Shown here one piece after another: positions 10,281 through 20,270 of a stretch of DNA of 21,173 nucleotides. Origin of the DNA: Saccoglossus kowalevskii (taxonomy: Eukaryota > Hemichordata > Enteropneusta > Harrimaniidae). How positions within the stretch are numbered: the stretch's first letter is position 1; each line of letters begins with the position of its first letter. The DNA lies in the NCBI RefSeq assembly GCF_000003605.2, contig NW_003115645.1, positions 1 through 21,173 on the forward strand. The letters run 5' to 3'. The position numbers were made by a program, and so were the translations under genes. Under the pieces are notes generated by a model. The model worked only from the letters and a program-made list of their open reading frames with translations. It was not told where the DNA came from and searched no databases.

Positions 10281-12024
10281 ATATATTGTGGTGATTGCAG
10301 CCAGGGGTATAACCAAGTAGTTTGGCACCAATCGTGTTAATTGCAACCTGGGATATATTGTGGTGATTGCAGCCTTGGGTATAACTTAGTAGTTTGGTAC
10401 CTATCGTGTTAATTGCAACCTGGCATATATTGTGGTGATTGCAGCATGGGGTATAACTTAGTAGTTTGGTACCTATCGTGTTAATTGCAACCTGGGATTT
10501 ATTGTGGTAATTGTAGCCTGGGGTATACCTTAGTAGTTTGGTACTTATCGTGTTAATTGCAACCTCGAATATATTGCGGTGATTGCAGCCAGAGGTATGA
10601 CTAAGTAGTTTGGTACCTATCGTGTTAATTGCAATCTGGGATATATTGTGGTGATTGCAGTCTGGGGTATAACTGTATTAGTAGTTTGGCACCTATCGTG
10701 TTAATTGTAACCTGGGATATATTGTGGTTAATGCAGCCTGGAGTATAACTTAGTAGTTTGGTACCTATCGTGTTTATTGTAACCTGACATATATTGTGGT
10801 GATTGCAGCCTGGGGTATAACTTAGTAGTTTGATACCTATAGTGTTAATTGCAACTTGGATTATATTGTGGTGATTGCAGCCTGGGGTATAACTGTATTA
10901 GTAGTTTGGTACCTGTCGTGTTAATTGTAACCTGGCATATATTGCGGTGATTGCAGCCTGGGGTATAACATAGTAGTTTGGTACGTATCGTGTTAATTGC
11001 AACCTGGAATATATTGTGGTGATTGCAGCCAGGGGTATAACCAAGTAGTTTGGCACCAATCGTGTTAATTGCAACCTGGGATATATTGTGGTGATTGCTG
11101 CCTTGGGTATAACTTAGTAGTTTGGTACCTATCGTGTTAATTGTAACCTGGCATATATTGTGGTGATTGCAGCCTGGGGTATAACTTAGTAGTTTGGTAC
11201 CTAACGTGTTAATTGCAACCTGGGATTTATTGTGGTAATTGCAGCCTGGGATATAACTGTATTAGTAGTTTGGTACCTATCGTGTTAATTGTAACCTGGC
11301 ATATATTGTGGTGATTGCAGCCTGGTGTATAACATAGTAGTTTGGTACCTATCGTGTTAATTGCAACTTGGAATATATTGTGGTGATTGCAGCCTGGGGT
11401 ATAACTGTATTAGTAGTTCGGAACCTATCGCGTTAGTTGTAACCTTGGATATATTGTGGTGATTGCAGCCTTGGGGGTATAACTGTATTAGTAGTCTGGT
11501 ACGTATTGTGTTAATTGCAACCTGGAATATATTGTGGTGATTGCAGCCAGGGGTATAACCAAGTAGTTTGGCACCAATCGTGTCAATTGCAACCTGGGAT
11601 TTATTGTGGTAATTGCAGCCTGGGATATAACTGTATTAGTAGTTTGGTTCCTATCGTGTTAATTGTAACCTGGCATATATTGTGGTGATGGTAGCCTGGG
11701 GTATAACTTAGTAGTTTTGTACCCATCGTGCTAATTGCAACTTGGAATATATTGTGGTGATTGCAGCCTGGGGTATAACTGTATTAATATTTTGGAACCT
11801 ATCGCGTTAGTTGTAACCTTGGATATATTGTGGTGATTGCATCCTTGGGGTATAACTGTATTAGTAGTTTGGTAAGTTTCGTGTTAATTGTAACCTGGAA
11901 TATATTGTGGTGATTGCAGCCAGGTGTATAACCAAGCAGTTTGGCACCTATCGTGTTAATTGCAACCTGGGGATATATTGTGGTAATTGCAGCCTGGGGT
12001 ATAACTGTTTTAGTAGTTTGGTAC
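10281..12024 (+). repeat. Left copy of a large near-tandem duplication (1744 bp)
   Basis: This block matches 12423-14314. The offset is 2142 at the left, 2218 in the middle and 2290 at the right, because the right copy has one extra 76 bp monomer near 12680-12760 and one extra 72 bp monomer near 13800-13870. Rare shared variants prove common descent: GTGTTTATTGTAACCTG (10761 and 12979), CCTAACGTG (11201 and 13419), CTTGGGGGTATAACTG, GTGATGGTAGCC (11685 and 13975) and TTTGGTAAGTTTCG (11869 and 14159). Its middle follows the usual Y order, including the anchor at 10905. Confidence 0.85.
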
Positions 12025-12422
12025 CTATCGTGTTAATTGTAACCTGGCATATATTGTGGTGATTGCAGCCTGGAGTATAACTTAGTAGTTTGGTACCTAT
12101 CGTGTTAATTGCAACCTGCGATTTATTGTGGTAATTGCAGCCTGGGATATAACTGTATTAGTAGTTTGGTACCTATCGTGTTAATTGTAACCTGGCATAT
12201 ATTGTGGTGATTGCAGCCTGGTGTATAACATAGTAGTTTGGTACCTATCGTGTTAATTGCAACTTGGAATATATTGTGGTGATTGCAGCCTGGGGTATAA
12301 CTGTATTAGTAGTTCGGAACCTATCGCGTTAGTTGTAACCTTGGATATATTGTGGTGATTGCAGCCTTGGGGGTATAACTGTATTAGTAGTCTGGTACGT
12401 ATTGTGTTAATTGCAACCTGGA
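12025..12422 (+). repeat. Joining segment copied from 11129-11526
   Basis: The segment from about 12025 matches 11129 onward at offset 896, including the GTTCGGAACC head and CGCGTTAG (12325 and 11429) and the CTTGGGGGTATAAC tail. The match runs on to about 12480, overlapping the left edge of the large duplicated block. It therefore bridges the two copies of that block with a third copy of part of it. Confidence 0.75.
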
Positions 12423-14314
12423 ATATATTGTGGTGATTGCAGCCAGGGGTATAACCAAGCAGTTTGGCACCAATCGTGTTAATTGCAACCTGGGATATAT
12501 TGTGGTGATTGCAGCCTTGGGTATAACTTAGTAGTTTGGTACCTATCGTGTTAATTGTAACCTGGCATGTATTGTGGTGATTGCAGCATGGGGTATAACT
12601 TAGTAGTTTGGTACCTATCGTGTTAATTGCAACCTGGGATTTATTGTGGTAATTGTAGCCTTGGGTATACCTTAGTAGTTTGGTACATATCGTGTTATTT
12701 GCAACCTGGAATATATTGTGGTGATTTCAGCCAGGGGTATAACTGAATTAGTAGTTTGGTACTTATCGTGTTAATTGCAACCTCGAATATATTGCGGTGA
12801 TTGCAGCCAGAGGTATGACTAAGTAGTTTGGTACCTATCGTGTTAATTGCAATCTGGGATATATTGCGGTGATTGCAGTCTGGGGTATAACTGTATTAGT
12901 AGTTTGGCACCTATCGTGTTAATTGTAACCTGGGATATATTGTGGTTAATGCAGCCTGGAGTATAACTTAGTAGTTTGGTACCTATCGTGTTTATTGTAA
13001 CCTGGCATATATTGTGGTGATTGCAGCCTGGGGTATAACTTAGTAGTTTGATACCTATCGTGTTAATTGCAACTTGGATTATATTGTGGTGATTGCAGCC
13101 TGGGGTATAACTGTATTAGTAGTTTGGTACCTGTCGTGTTAATTGTAACCTGGCATATATTGCGGTGATTGCAGCCTGGGGTATAACATAGTAGTTTGGT
13201 ACGTATCGTGTTAATTGCAACCTGGAATATATTGTGGTGATTGCAGCCAGGGGTATAACCAAGTAGTTTGGCACCAATCGTGTTAATTGCAACCTGGGAT
13301 ATATTGTGGTGATTGCTGCCTTGGGTATAACTTAGTAGTTTGGTACCTATCGTGTTAATTGTAACCTGGCATATATTGTGGTGATTGCAGCCTGGGGTAT
13401 AACTTAGTAGTTTGGTACCTAACGTGTTAATTGCAACCTGGGATTTATTGTGGTAATTGCAGCCTGGGATATAACTGTATTAGTAGTTTGGTACCTATCG
13501 TGTTAATTGTAACCTGGCATATATTGTGGTGATTGCAGCCTGGTGTATAACATAGTAGTTTGGTACCTATCGTGTTAATTGCAACTTGGAATATATTGTG
13601 GTGATTGCAGCCTGGGGTATAACTGTATTAGTAGTTCGGAACCTATCGCGTTAGTTGTAACCTTGGATATATTGTGGTGATTGCAGCCTTGGGGGTATAA
13701 CTGTATTAGTAGTCTGGTACGTATTGTGTTAATTGCAACCTGGAATATATTGTGGTGATTGCAGCCAGGGGTATAACCAAGTAGTTTGGCACCAATCGTG
13801 TTAATTGCAACCTGGGATATATTGTGGTGATTGCAGCATGGGGTATAACTTAGTAGTTTGGTACCTATCGTGTCAATTGCAACCTGGGATTTATTGTGGT
13901 AATTGCAGCCTGGGATATAACTGTATTAGTAGTTTGGTTCCTATCGTGTTAATTGTAACCTGGCATATATTGTGGTGATGGTAGCCTGGGGTATAACTTA
14001 GTAGTTTGGTACCTATCGTGCTAATTGCAACTTGGAATATATTGTGGTGATTGCAGCCTGGGGTATAACTGTATTAATATTTTGGAACCTATCGCGTTAG
14101 TTGTAACCTTGGATATATTGTGGTGATTGCATCCTTGGGGTATAACTGTATTAGTAGTTTGGTAAGTTTCGTGTTAATTGTAACCTGGAATATATTGTGG
14201 TGATTGCAGCCAGGTGTATAACCAAGCAGTTTGGCACCTATCGTGTTAATTGCAACCTGGGGATATATTGTGGTAATTGCAGCCTGGGGTATAACTGTTT
14301 TAGTAGTTTGGTAC
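12423..14314 (+). repeat. Right copy of the large near-tandem duplication (1892 bp)
   Basis: This is the partner of 10281-12024, longer by 148 bp from two whole-monomer differences. The match ends near 14314. There the left copy continues GTACCTATCG and GTAACCTGGC, while this copy continues GTACGTATCG and CAACCTTGAATTTATTG as in Y3 near 6280. Most differences between the copies are isolated substitutions (for example TTTTGTACCC at 11715 against TTTGGTACC), so the duplication is fairly recent. Confidence 0.85.
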
Positions 14315-14480
14315 GTATCGTGTTAATTGCAACCTTGAATTTATTGTGGTTATTGCAGCCTGCGGTATGCCTAAGTAGTTTGGTACCTATCGTGTTAATT
14401 GCAACCTGGGATTTATTGTGGTAATTGCAGCCTGGGATATAACTGTATTAGTAGTTTGGTACATATCGTGTTAATTGTAA
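14315..14480 (+). repeat. Junction from Y territory into X territory
   Basis: About two monomers lie here. The first (CAACCTTGAATTTATTG, GCCTGCGGTATG at 14359) is of the Y3 type found near 6280, 8350 and 9380. The second (GGGATTTATTG, CTGGGATATAACTG) is the 76 bp half of the 148 bp dimer that precedes the X marker in the first block near 540-600. The order changes from Y to X within this short stretch. Confidence 0.65.
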
Positions 14481-16548
14481 CCTGGCATATATTGTGGCGA
14501 TTGCAGACTGGTGTATAGCTTAGTAGTTTGGTACCTATCGTGTTAATTGCAATTTGGAATATTTTGTGGTGATTACAGTCTGGGGTATAACTGTATTAGT
14601 AGTTTGGAACCTATCGCATTAGTTGTAACCTTGGATATAGTGTGGTGATTGCAGCCTTGGAGTATAACTGTATTAGTAGTTTGGTACGTATCGTGTTAAT
14701 TGCTACCTGGAATATATTGTGGTGATTGCAGCCAGGGGTATGACTAAGTAGTTTGGTACCTATTTGTTAATTGCAACCTGGGATTTATTGTGGTAATTGT
14801 AGCCTGGGGTATACCTTAGTAGTTTGGTACATATCGTGTTATTTGCAACTTGGAATATATTGTGGTGATTGCAGCCAGGGGTATGACTAAGTAGTTTGGT
14901 ACCTATCGTGTTAATTGCAACCTGGGATACATTGTGGGGATTGCAGCCTGGGGTATAACTGTATTAGTAGTTTGGTACATATCGTGTTAATTGTAACCTG
15001 GGATTTATTGTGGTAATTGCAGCCAGGGGTATAACTTAGTAGTTTGGTATTTATTGTGTTAATTGCAACCTGGAATATATTATGGTGATTGCAGTCAGGG
15101 GTATAACTGAATTAGTAGTTTGGTACCTATCGTGTTAATTGTAACCTGGCATATATTGTGGTGATTGCAGCCTTGGGTATAACTTACTCGTTTGGTACCT
15201 ATCGTGTTAATTGTAACCTGGGGATATATTGTGGTGATTGCAACATTTAGTATAACTGTATTAGTAGTTTGGTACCTATCGTGTTAATTGTAACCTGAGA
15301 TATATTGTGGTGACTACAGCCACGAGTAGAACTTAGTAGTTTGGTACCTATCGTGTTAATTGTAACCTGGCATATATTGTGATGATTGTAGCATGGGGTA
15401 TAACTGTATTAGTAGTTAGGTACCTATCGTGTTAATTGCAACCTGGGATATATTGTGGTGATTGCAACCTTTGGTATAACTGTATTATTTGTTTGGGACC
15501 TATCGGGTAAATTGTAACCTGGGATATATTGTGGTGATTGCAGCCTTGGGTATAACAGTATTATTAGTTTGATACATATCGTGTTAATTGGAACCTGGGA
15601 TATATTGTGGTGATTGCATCCTTGGGTATAACTGTATTATTAGTTTGATACCTATTGTGTCAATTGTAACCTGGGATATATTGTGGTGATTGCAGCCTGG
15701 TTTATAACTTAATAGTTCGGTACCTATCGTGTTAATTGCAACCTGGGATATATTGTGGTGATTGCAACCTTGGGTATAACTGTATTAGTAGTTTGGTACC
15801 TATCGTGTCAATTGTAACCTGGGATATATTGTGATGATTGCAACCTTGGTTAAAACTGTATTAGTAGTTTGGTACCTATCGTGTTAATTGTACCCTGGGA
15901 TATATTGTGGTAATTGCAGCATTGGGTATAACTGTATTGGTAGAACGGAACCTATCGAGTTAATTATAACCTGGAATATTTTGTGTTGATTGTAGCCTTG
16001 GTTATTTCTTAGGAGTTTGGTACCTATCGTGTTAATTGTAACCTGGAATATATTGTGGTTATTGCAGCCTGTAGTATAACTTAGTAGTTTGGTACCTATC
16101 GTCTTAATTGTAACCTGGGATATATTGTGGTTAATGCAGCCTGGAGTATAACTTAGTAGTTTGGTACCTATCGTGTTAATTGTAACCTGGCATATATTGT
16201 GGTGATTGCAGCCTGGGGTATAACTTAGTAGTTTGATACCTATCGTGTTAATTGCAACTTGGATTATATTGTGGTGATTGCAGCCTGGGGTATAACTGTA
16301 TTAGTAGTTTGGTACCTGTCGTGTTAATTGTAACCTGGCATATATTGCGGTGATTGCAGCCTGGGGTATAACTTAGTAGTTTGGTACGTATCGTGTTAAT
16401 TGCAACCTGGAATATATTGTGGTGATTACAGCCAGGGGTATAACCAAGTAGTTTGGCACCTATCGTGTTAATTGCAACCTGGGATATATTGTGGTGATTG
16501 CTGCCTTGGGTATAACTTAGTAGTTTGGTACCTATCGTGTTAATTGCA
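14481..16548 (+). repeat. X block copy 2, near-identical to 16993-19060
   Basis: This 2068 bp block and the one at 16993-19060 keep an exact 2512 bp offset with no indels. Reading them side by side I find about four substitutions: GCAGTC against GCAGCC near 15094, two bases in CCACGAG against CCTGGAG near 15322, and GCCTTGG against GCCTGGG near 15999. That is close to 99.8% identity. It includes the X markers and, from about 16119, the start of Y-type sequence with the anchor at 16308. Relative to block 1 it lacks 372 bp (five monomers) and 148 bp (the dimer present at about 2619-2766). Confidence 0.9.
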
Positions 16549-16992
16549 ACTAGCATATATTGTGGTGATTGCAGCCAGGGGTATAACCAAGTAGTTTGGC
16601 ACCTATCGTGTAAATCGCAACCTGGGATATATTGTGGTGATTGCAGCCTTGGGTATAACTGTATTAGTAGTTTGGTACATATCGTGTTAATTGTAACCTG
16701 GCATATATTGTGGTGATTGCAGCCTGGTGTATAACTTAGTAGTTTGGTACCTATCGTGTTAATTGCAACCTGGGATTTATTGTGGTAATTGCAGCCTGGG
16801 ATATAACTGTATTAGTAGTTTGGTACATATCGTGTTAATTGTAACCTGGCATATATTGTGGCGATTGCAGACTGGTGTATAGCTTAGTAGTTTGGTACCT
16901 ATCGTGTTAATTGCAACCTGGGATATATTGTGGTGATTGCAGCCTGGGGTATAACTGTATTAGTAGTTTGGTATTTATTGTGTTAATTGCAA
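16549..16992 (+). repeat. Spacer monomers between X copies 2 and 3
   Basis: The sequence jumps at about 16549 from the Y-type end of copy 2 back to monomers like those at 169-680, sharing the rare CGTGTAAAT variant (229 and 16609). It then runs to GGCGATTGCAGACTGG at 16860. That marker occurs again 148 bp on at 17008, so a dimer-length duplication lies here, beside the left edge of copy 3. A one-base loss gives CAACTAGCATAT near 16548, right at the junction. Confidence 0.75.
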
Positions 16993-19060
16993 CCTGGCAT
17001 ATATTGTGGCGATTGCAGACTGGTGTATAGCTTAGTAGTTTGGTACCTATCGTGTTAATTGCAATTTGGAATATTTTGTGGTGATTACAGTCTGGGGTAT
17101 AACTGTATTAGTAGTTTGGAACCTATCGCATTAGTTGTAACCTTGGATATAGTGTGGTGATTGCAGCCTTGGAGTATAACTGTATTAGTAGTTTGGTACG
17201 TATCGTGTTAATTGCTACCTGGAATATATTGTGGTGATTGCAGCCAGGGGTATGACTAAGTAGTTTGGTACCTATTTGTTAATTGCAACCTGGGATTTAT
17301 TGTGGTAATTGTAGCCTGGGGTATACCTTAGTAGTTTGGTACATATCGTGTTATTTGCAACTTGGAATATATTGTGGTGATTGCAGCCAGGGGTATGACT
17401 AAGTAGTTTGGTACCTATCGTGTTAATTGCAACCTGGGATACATTGTGGGGATTGCAGCCTGGGGTATAACTGTATTAGTAGTTTGGTACATATCGTGTT
17501 AATTGTAACCTGGGATTTATTGTGGTAATTGCAGCCAGGGGTATAACTTAGTAGTTTGGTATTTATTGTGTTAATTGCAACCTGGAATATATTATGGTGA
17601 TTGCAGCCAGGGGTATAACTGAATTAGTAGTTTGGTACCTATCGTGTTAATTGTAACCTGGCATATATTGTGGTGATTGCAGCCTTGGGTATAACTTACT
17701 CGTTTGGTACCTATCGTGTTAATTGTAACCTGGGGATATATTGTGGTGATTGCAACATTTAGTATAACTGTATTAGTAGTTTGGTACCTATCGTGTTAAT
17801 TGTAACCTGAGATATATTGTGGTGACTACAGCCTGGAGTAGAACTTAGTAGTTTGGTACCTATCGTGTTAATTGTAACCTGGCATATATTGTGATGATTG
17901 TAGCATGGGGTATAACTGTATTAGTAGTTAGGTACCTATCGTGTTAATTGCAACCTGGGATATATTGTGGTGATTGCAACCTTTGGTATAACTGTATTAT
18001 TTGTTTGGGACCTATCGGGTAAATTGTAACCTGGGATATATTGTGGTGATTGCAGCCTTGGGTATAACAGTATTATTAGTTTGATACATATCGTGTTAAT
18101 TGGAACCTGGGATATATTGTGGTGATTGCATCCTTGGGTATAACTGTATTATTAGTTTGATACCTATTGTGTCAATTGTAACCTGGGATATATTGTGGTG
18201 ATTGCAGCCTGGTTTATAACTTAATAGTTCGGTACCTATCGTGTTAATTGCAACCTGGGATATATTGTGGTGATTGCAACCTTGGGTATAACTGTATTAG
18301 TAGTTTGGTACCTATCGTGTCAATTGTAACCTGGGATATATTGTGATGATTGCAACCTTGGTTAAAACTGTATTAGTAGTTTGGTACCTATCGTGTTAAT
18401 TGTACCCTGGGATATATTGTGGTAATTGCAGCATTGGGTATAACTGTATTGGTAGAACGGAACCTATCGAGTTAATTATAACCTGGAATATTTTGTGTTG
18501 ATTGTAGCCTGGGTTATTTCTTAGGAGTTTGGTACCTATCGTGTTAATTGTAACCTGGAATATATTGTGGTTATTGCAGCCTGTAGTATAACTTAGTAGT
18601 TTGGTACCTATCGTCTTAATTGTAACCTGGGATATATTGTGGTTAATGCAGCCTGGAGTATAACTTAGTAGTTTGGTACCTATCGTGTTAATTGTAACCT
18701 GGCATATATTGTGGTGATTGCAGCCTGGGGTATAACTTAGTAGTTTGATACCTATCGTGTTAATTGCAACTTGGATTATATTGTGGTGATTGCAGCCTGG
18801 GGTATAACTGTATTAGTAGTTTGGTACCTGTCGTGTTAATTGTAACCTGGCATATATTGCGGTGATTGCAGCCTGGGGTATAACTTAGTAGTTTGGTACG
18901 TATCGTGTTAATTGCAACCTGGAATATATTGTGGTGATTACAGCCAGGGGTATAACCAAGTAGTTTGGCACCTATCGTGTTAATTGCAACCTGGGATATA
19001 TTGTGGTGATTGCTGCCTTGGGTATAACTTAGTAGTTTGGTACCTATCGTGTTAATTGCA
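16993..19060 (+). repeat. X block copy 3, near-identical to 14481-16548
   Basis: This is the partner of copy 2 at offset 2512. Its right edge is at about 19060, where copy 2 turns to CAACTAGCATAT. Copy 3 instead continues GGGATTTATTGTGG and GTTTGTTACC, as block 1 does at 3206-3250 (offset 15864). Copy 3 therefore keeps the older continuation into Y sequence, and copy 2 is the one that was cut and joined. The diverged monomer is at 18456-18527 and the Y anchor at 18820. Confidence 0.9.
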
Positions 19061-20270
19061 ACCTGGGATTTATTGTGGTAATTGCAGCCTGGGATATAAC
19101 TGTATTAGTAGTTTGTTACCTATCGTGTCAATTGTAACCTGGTATATATTGTGGTGATTGCAGCCTGGTGTATAACATAGTAGTTTGGTACCTATCGTGT
19201 TAATTGCAACTTGGAATATATTGTGGTGATTGCAGCCTGGGGTATAACTGTATTAGTAGTTTGGAACCTATCGCGTTAGTTGTAACCTTGGATATATTGT
19301 GGTGATTGCAGCCTTGGGGTATAACTGTATTAGTAGTCTGGTACGTATTGTGTTAATTGCAACCTGGAATATATTGTGGTGATTGCAGCCAGGGGTATAA
19401 CCAAGTAGTTTGGCACCAATCGTGTTAATTGCAACCTGGGATATATTGTGGTGATTGCAGCCTTGGGTAAAACTTAGTAGTTTGGTACCTATCGTGTTAA
19501 TTGCAACCTGGGATTTATTGTGGTAATTGCAGCCTGGGATATAACTGTATTAGTAGTTTGGTTCCTATCGTGTTAATTGTAACCTGGAATATATTGTGGT
19601 GATTGTAGCCTGGGGTATAACTTAGTAGTTTGGTACCTATCGTGCTAATTGCAACATGGAATATACTGTGGTGATTGCAGCCTGGGGTATAACTGTATTA
19701 ATATTTTGGAACCTATCGCGTTAGTTGTAACCTTGGATATATTGTGGTGATTGCAGCCTTGGGGTATAACTGTATTAGTAGTTTGGTACGTTTCGTGTTA
19801 ATTGTAACCTGGAATATATTGTGGTGATTGCAGCCAGGGGTATAACCAAGCAGTTTGGCACCTATCGTGTTAATTGCAACCTGGGATATATTGTGGTGAT
19901 TGCAGCCTTGGGTATAACTTAGTAGTTTGGTACCTATCGTGTTAATTGCAACCTGGGGATATATTGTGGTAATTGCAGCCTGGGGTATATCTGTTTTAGT
20001 AGTTTGGTACGTATCGTGTTAATTGCTACCTGGAATATATTGTGGTGATTACAGCCAGGGGTATAACCAAGCAGTTTGGCACCTATCGTGTTAATTGCAA
20101 CCTGGGATATATTGTGGTGATTGCAGCCTTGGGTATATCTTAGTAGTTTGCTACCTATCGTGTTAATTGCAACCTGGGGATATATTGTGGTGATTGCAGC
20201 CTGGGGTGTAACTGTATTAGTAGTTTGGAACGTATCGTGTTAATTGCAACCTTGAATTTATTGTGGTTAT
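19061..20270 (+). repeat. Y territory resumes after X copy 3
   Basis: It follows Y1 from 3197 onward: CGCGTTAG at 19272 corresponds to 3408 (offset 15864) and at 19717 to 3925 (offset 15792). One 72 bp monomer of the GCAGCATGG type (near 3660 in Y1) is missing here. From about 20100 it changes to the Y3 order of 6150-6330 (TATATCTTAG, TTTGCTACC, GGAACGTATCG), so the run is itself composite. Confidence 0.8.

Noticed and set aside
14197-14424. 75-codon plus-strand open frame
   Set aside because: Every plus frame of the consensus has a stop per monomer; this one survives only through local tail variants (ATAACCAAGCAG, ATAACTGTTTTAG). The 63-codon plus frame at 16525-16716 is the same kind of artefact.
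16248-16556. 102-codon minus-strand open frame, possible small repetitive protein gene
   Set aside because: It is the satellite read backward: about four 24-25 residue periods whose ends are set by where a 76 bp monomer shifts the frame. No promoter, splice or unique sequence supports it.
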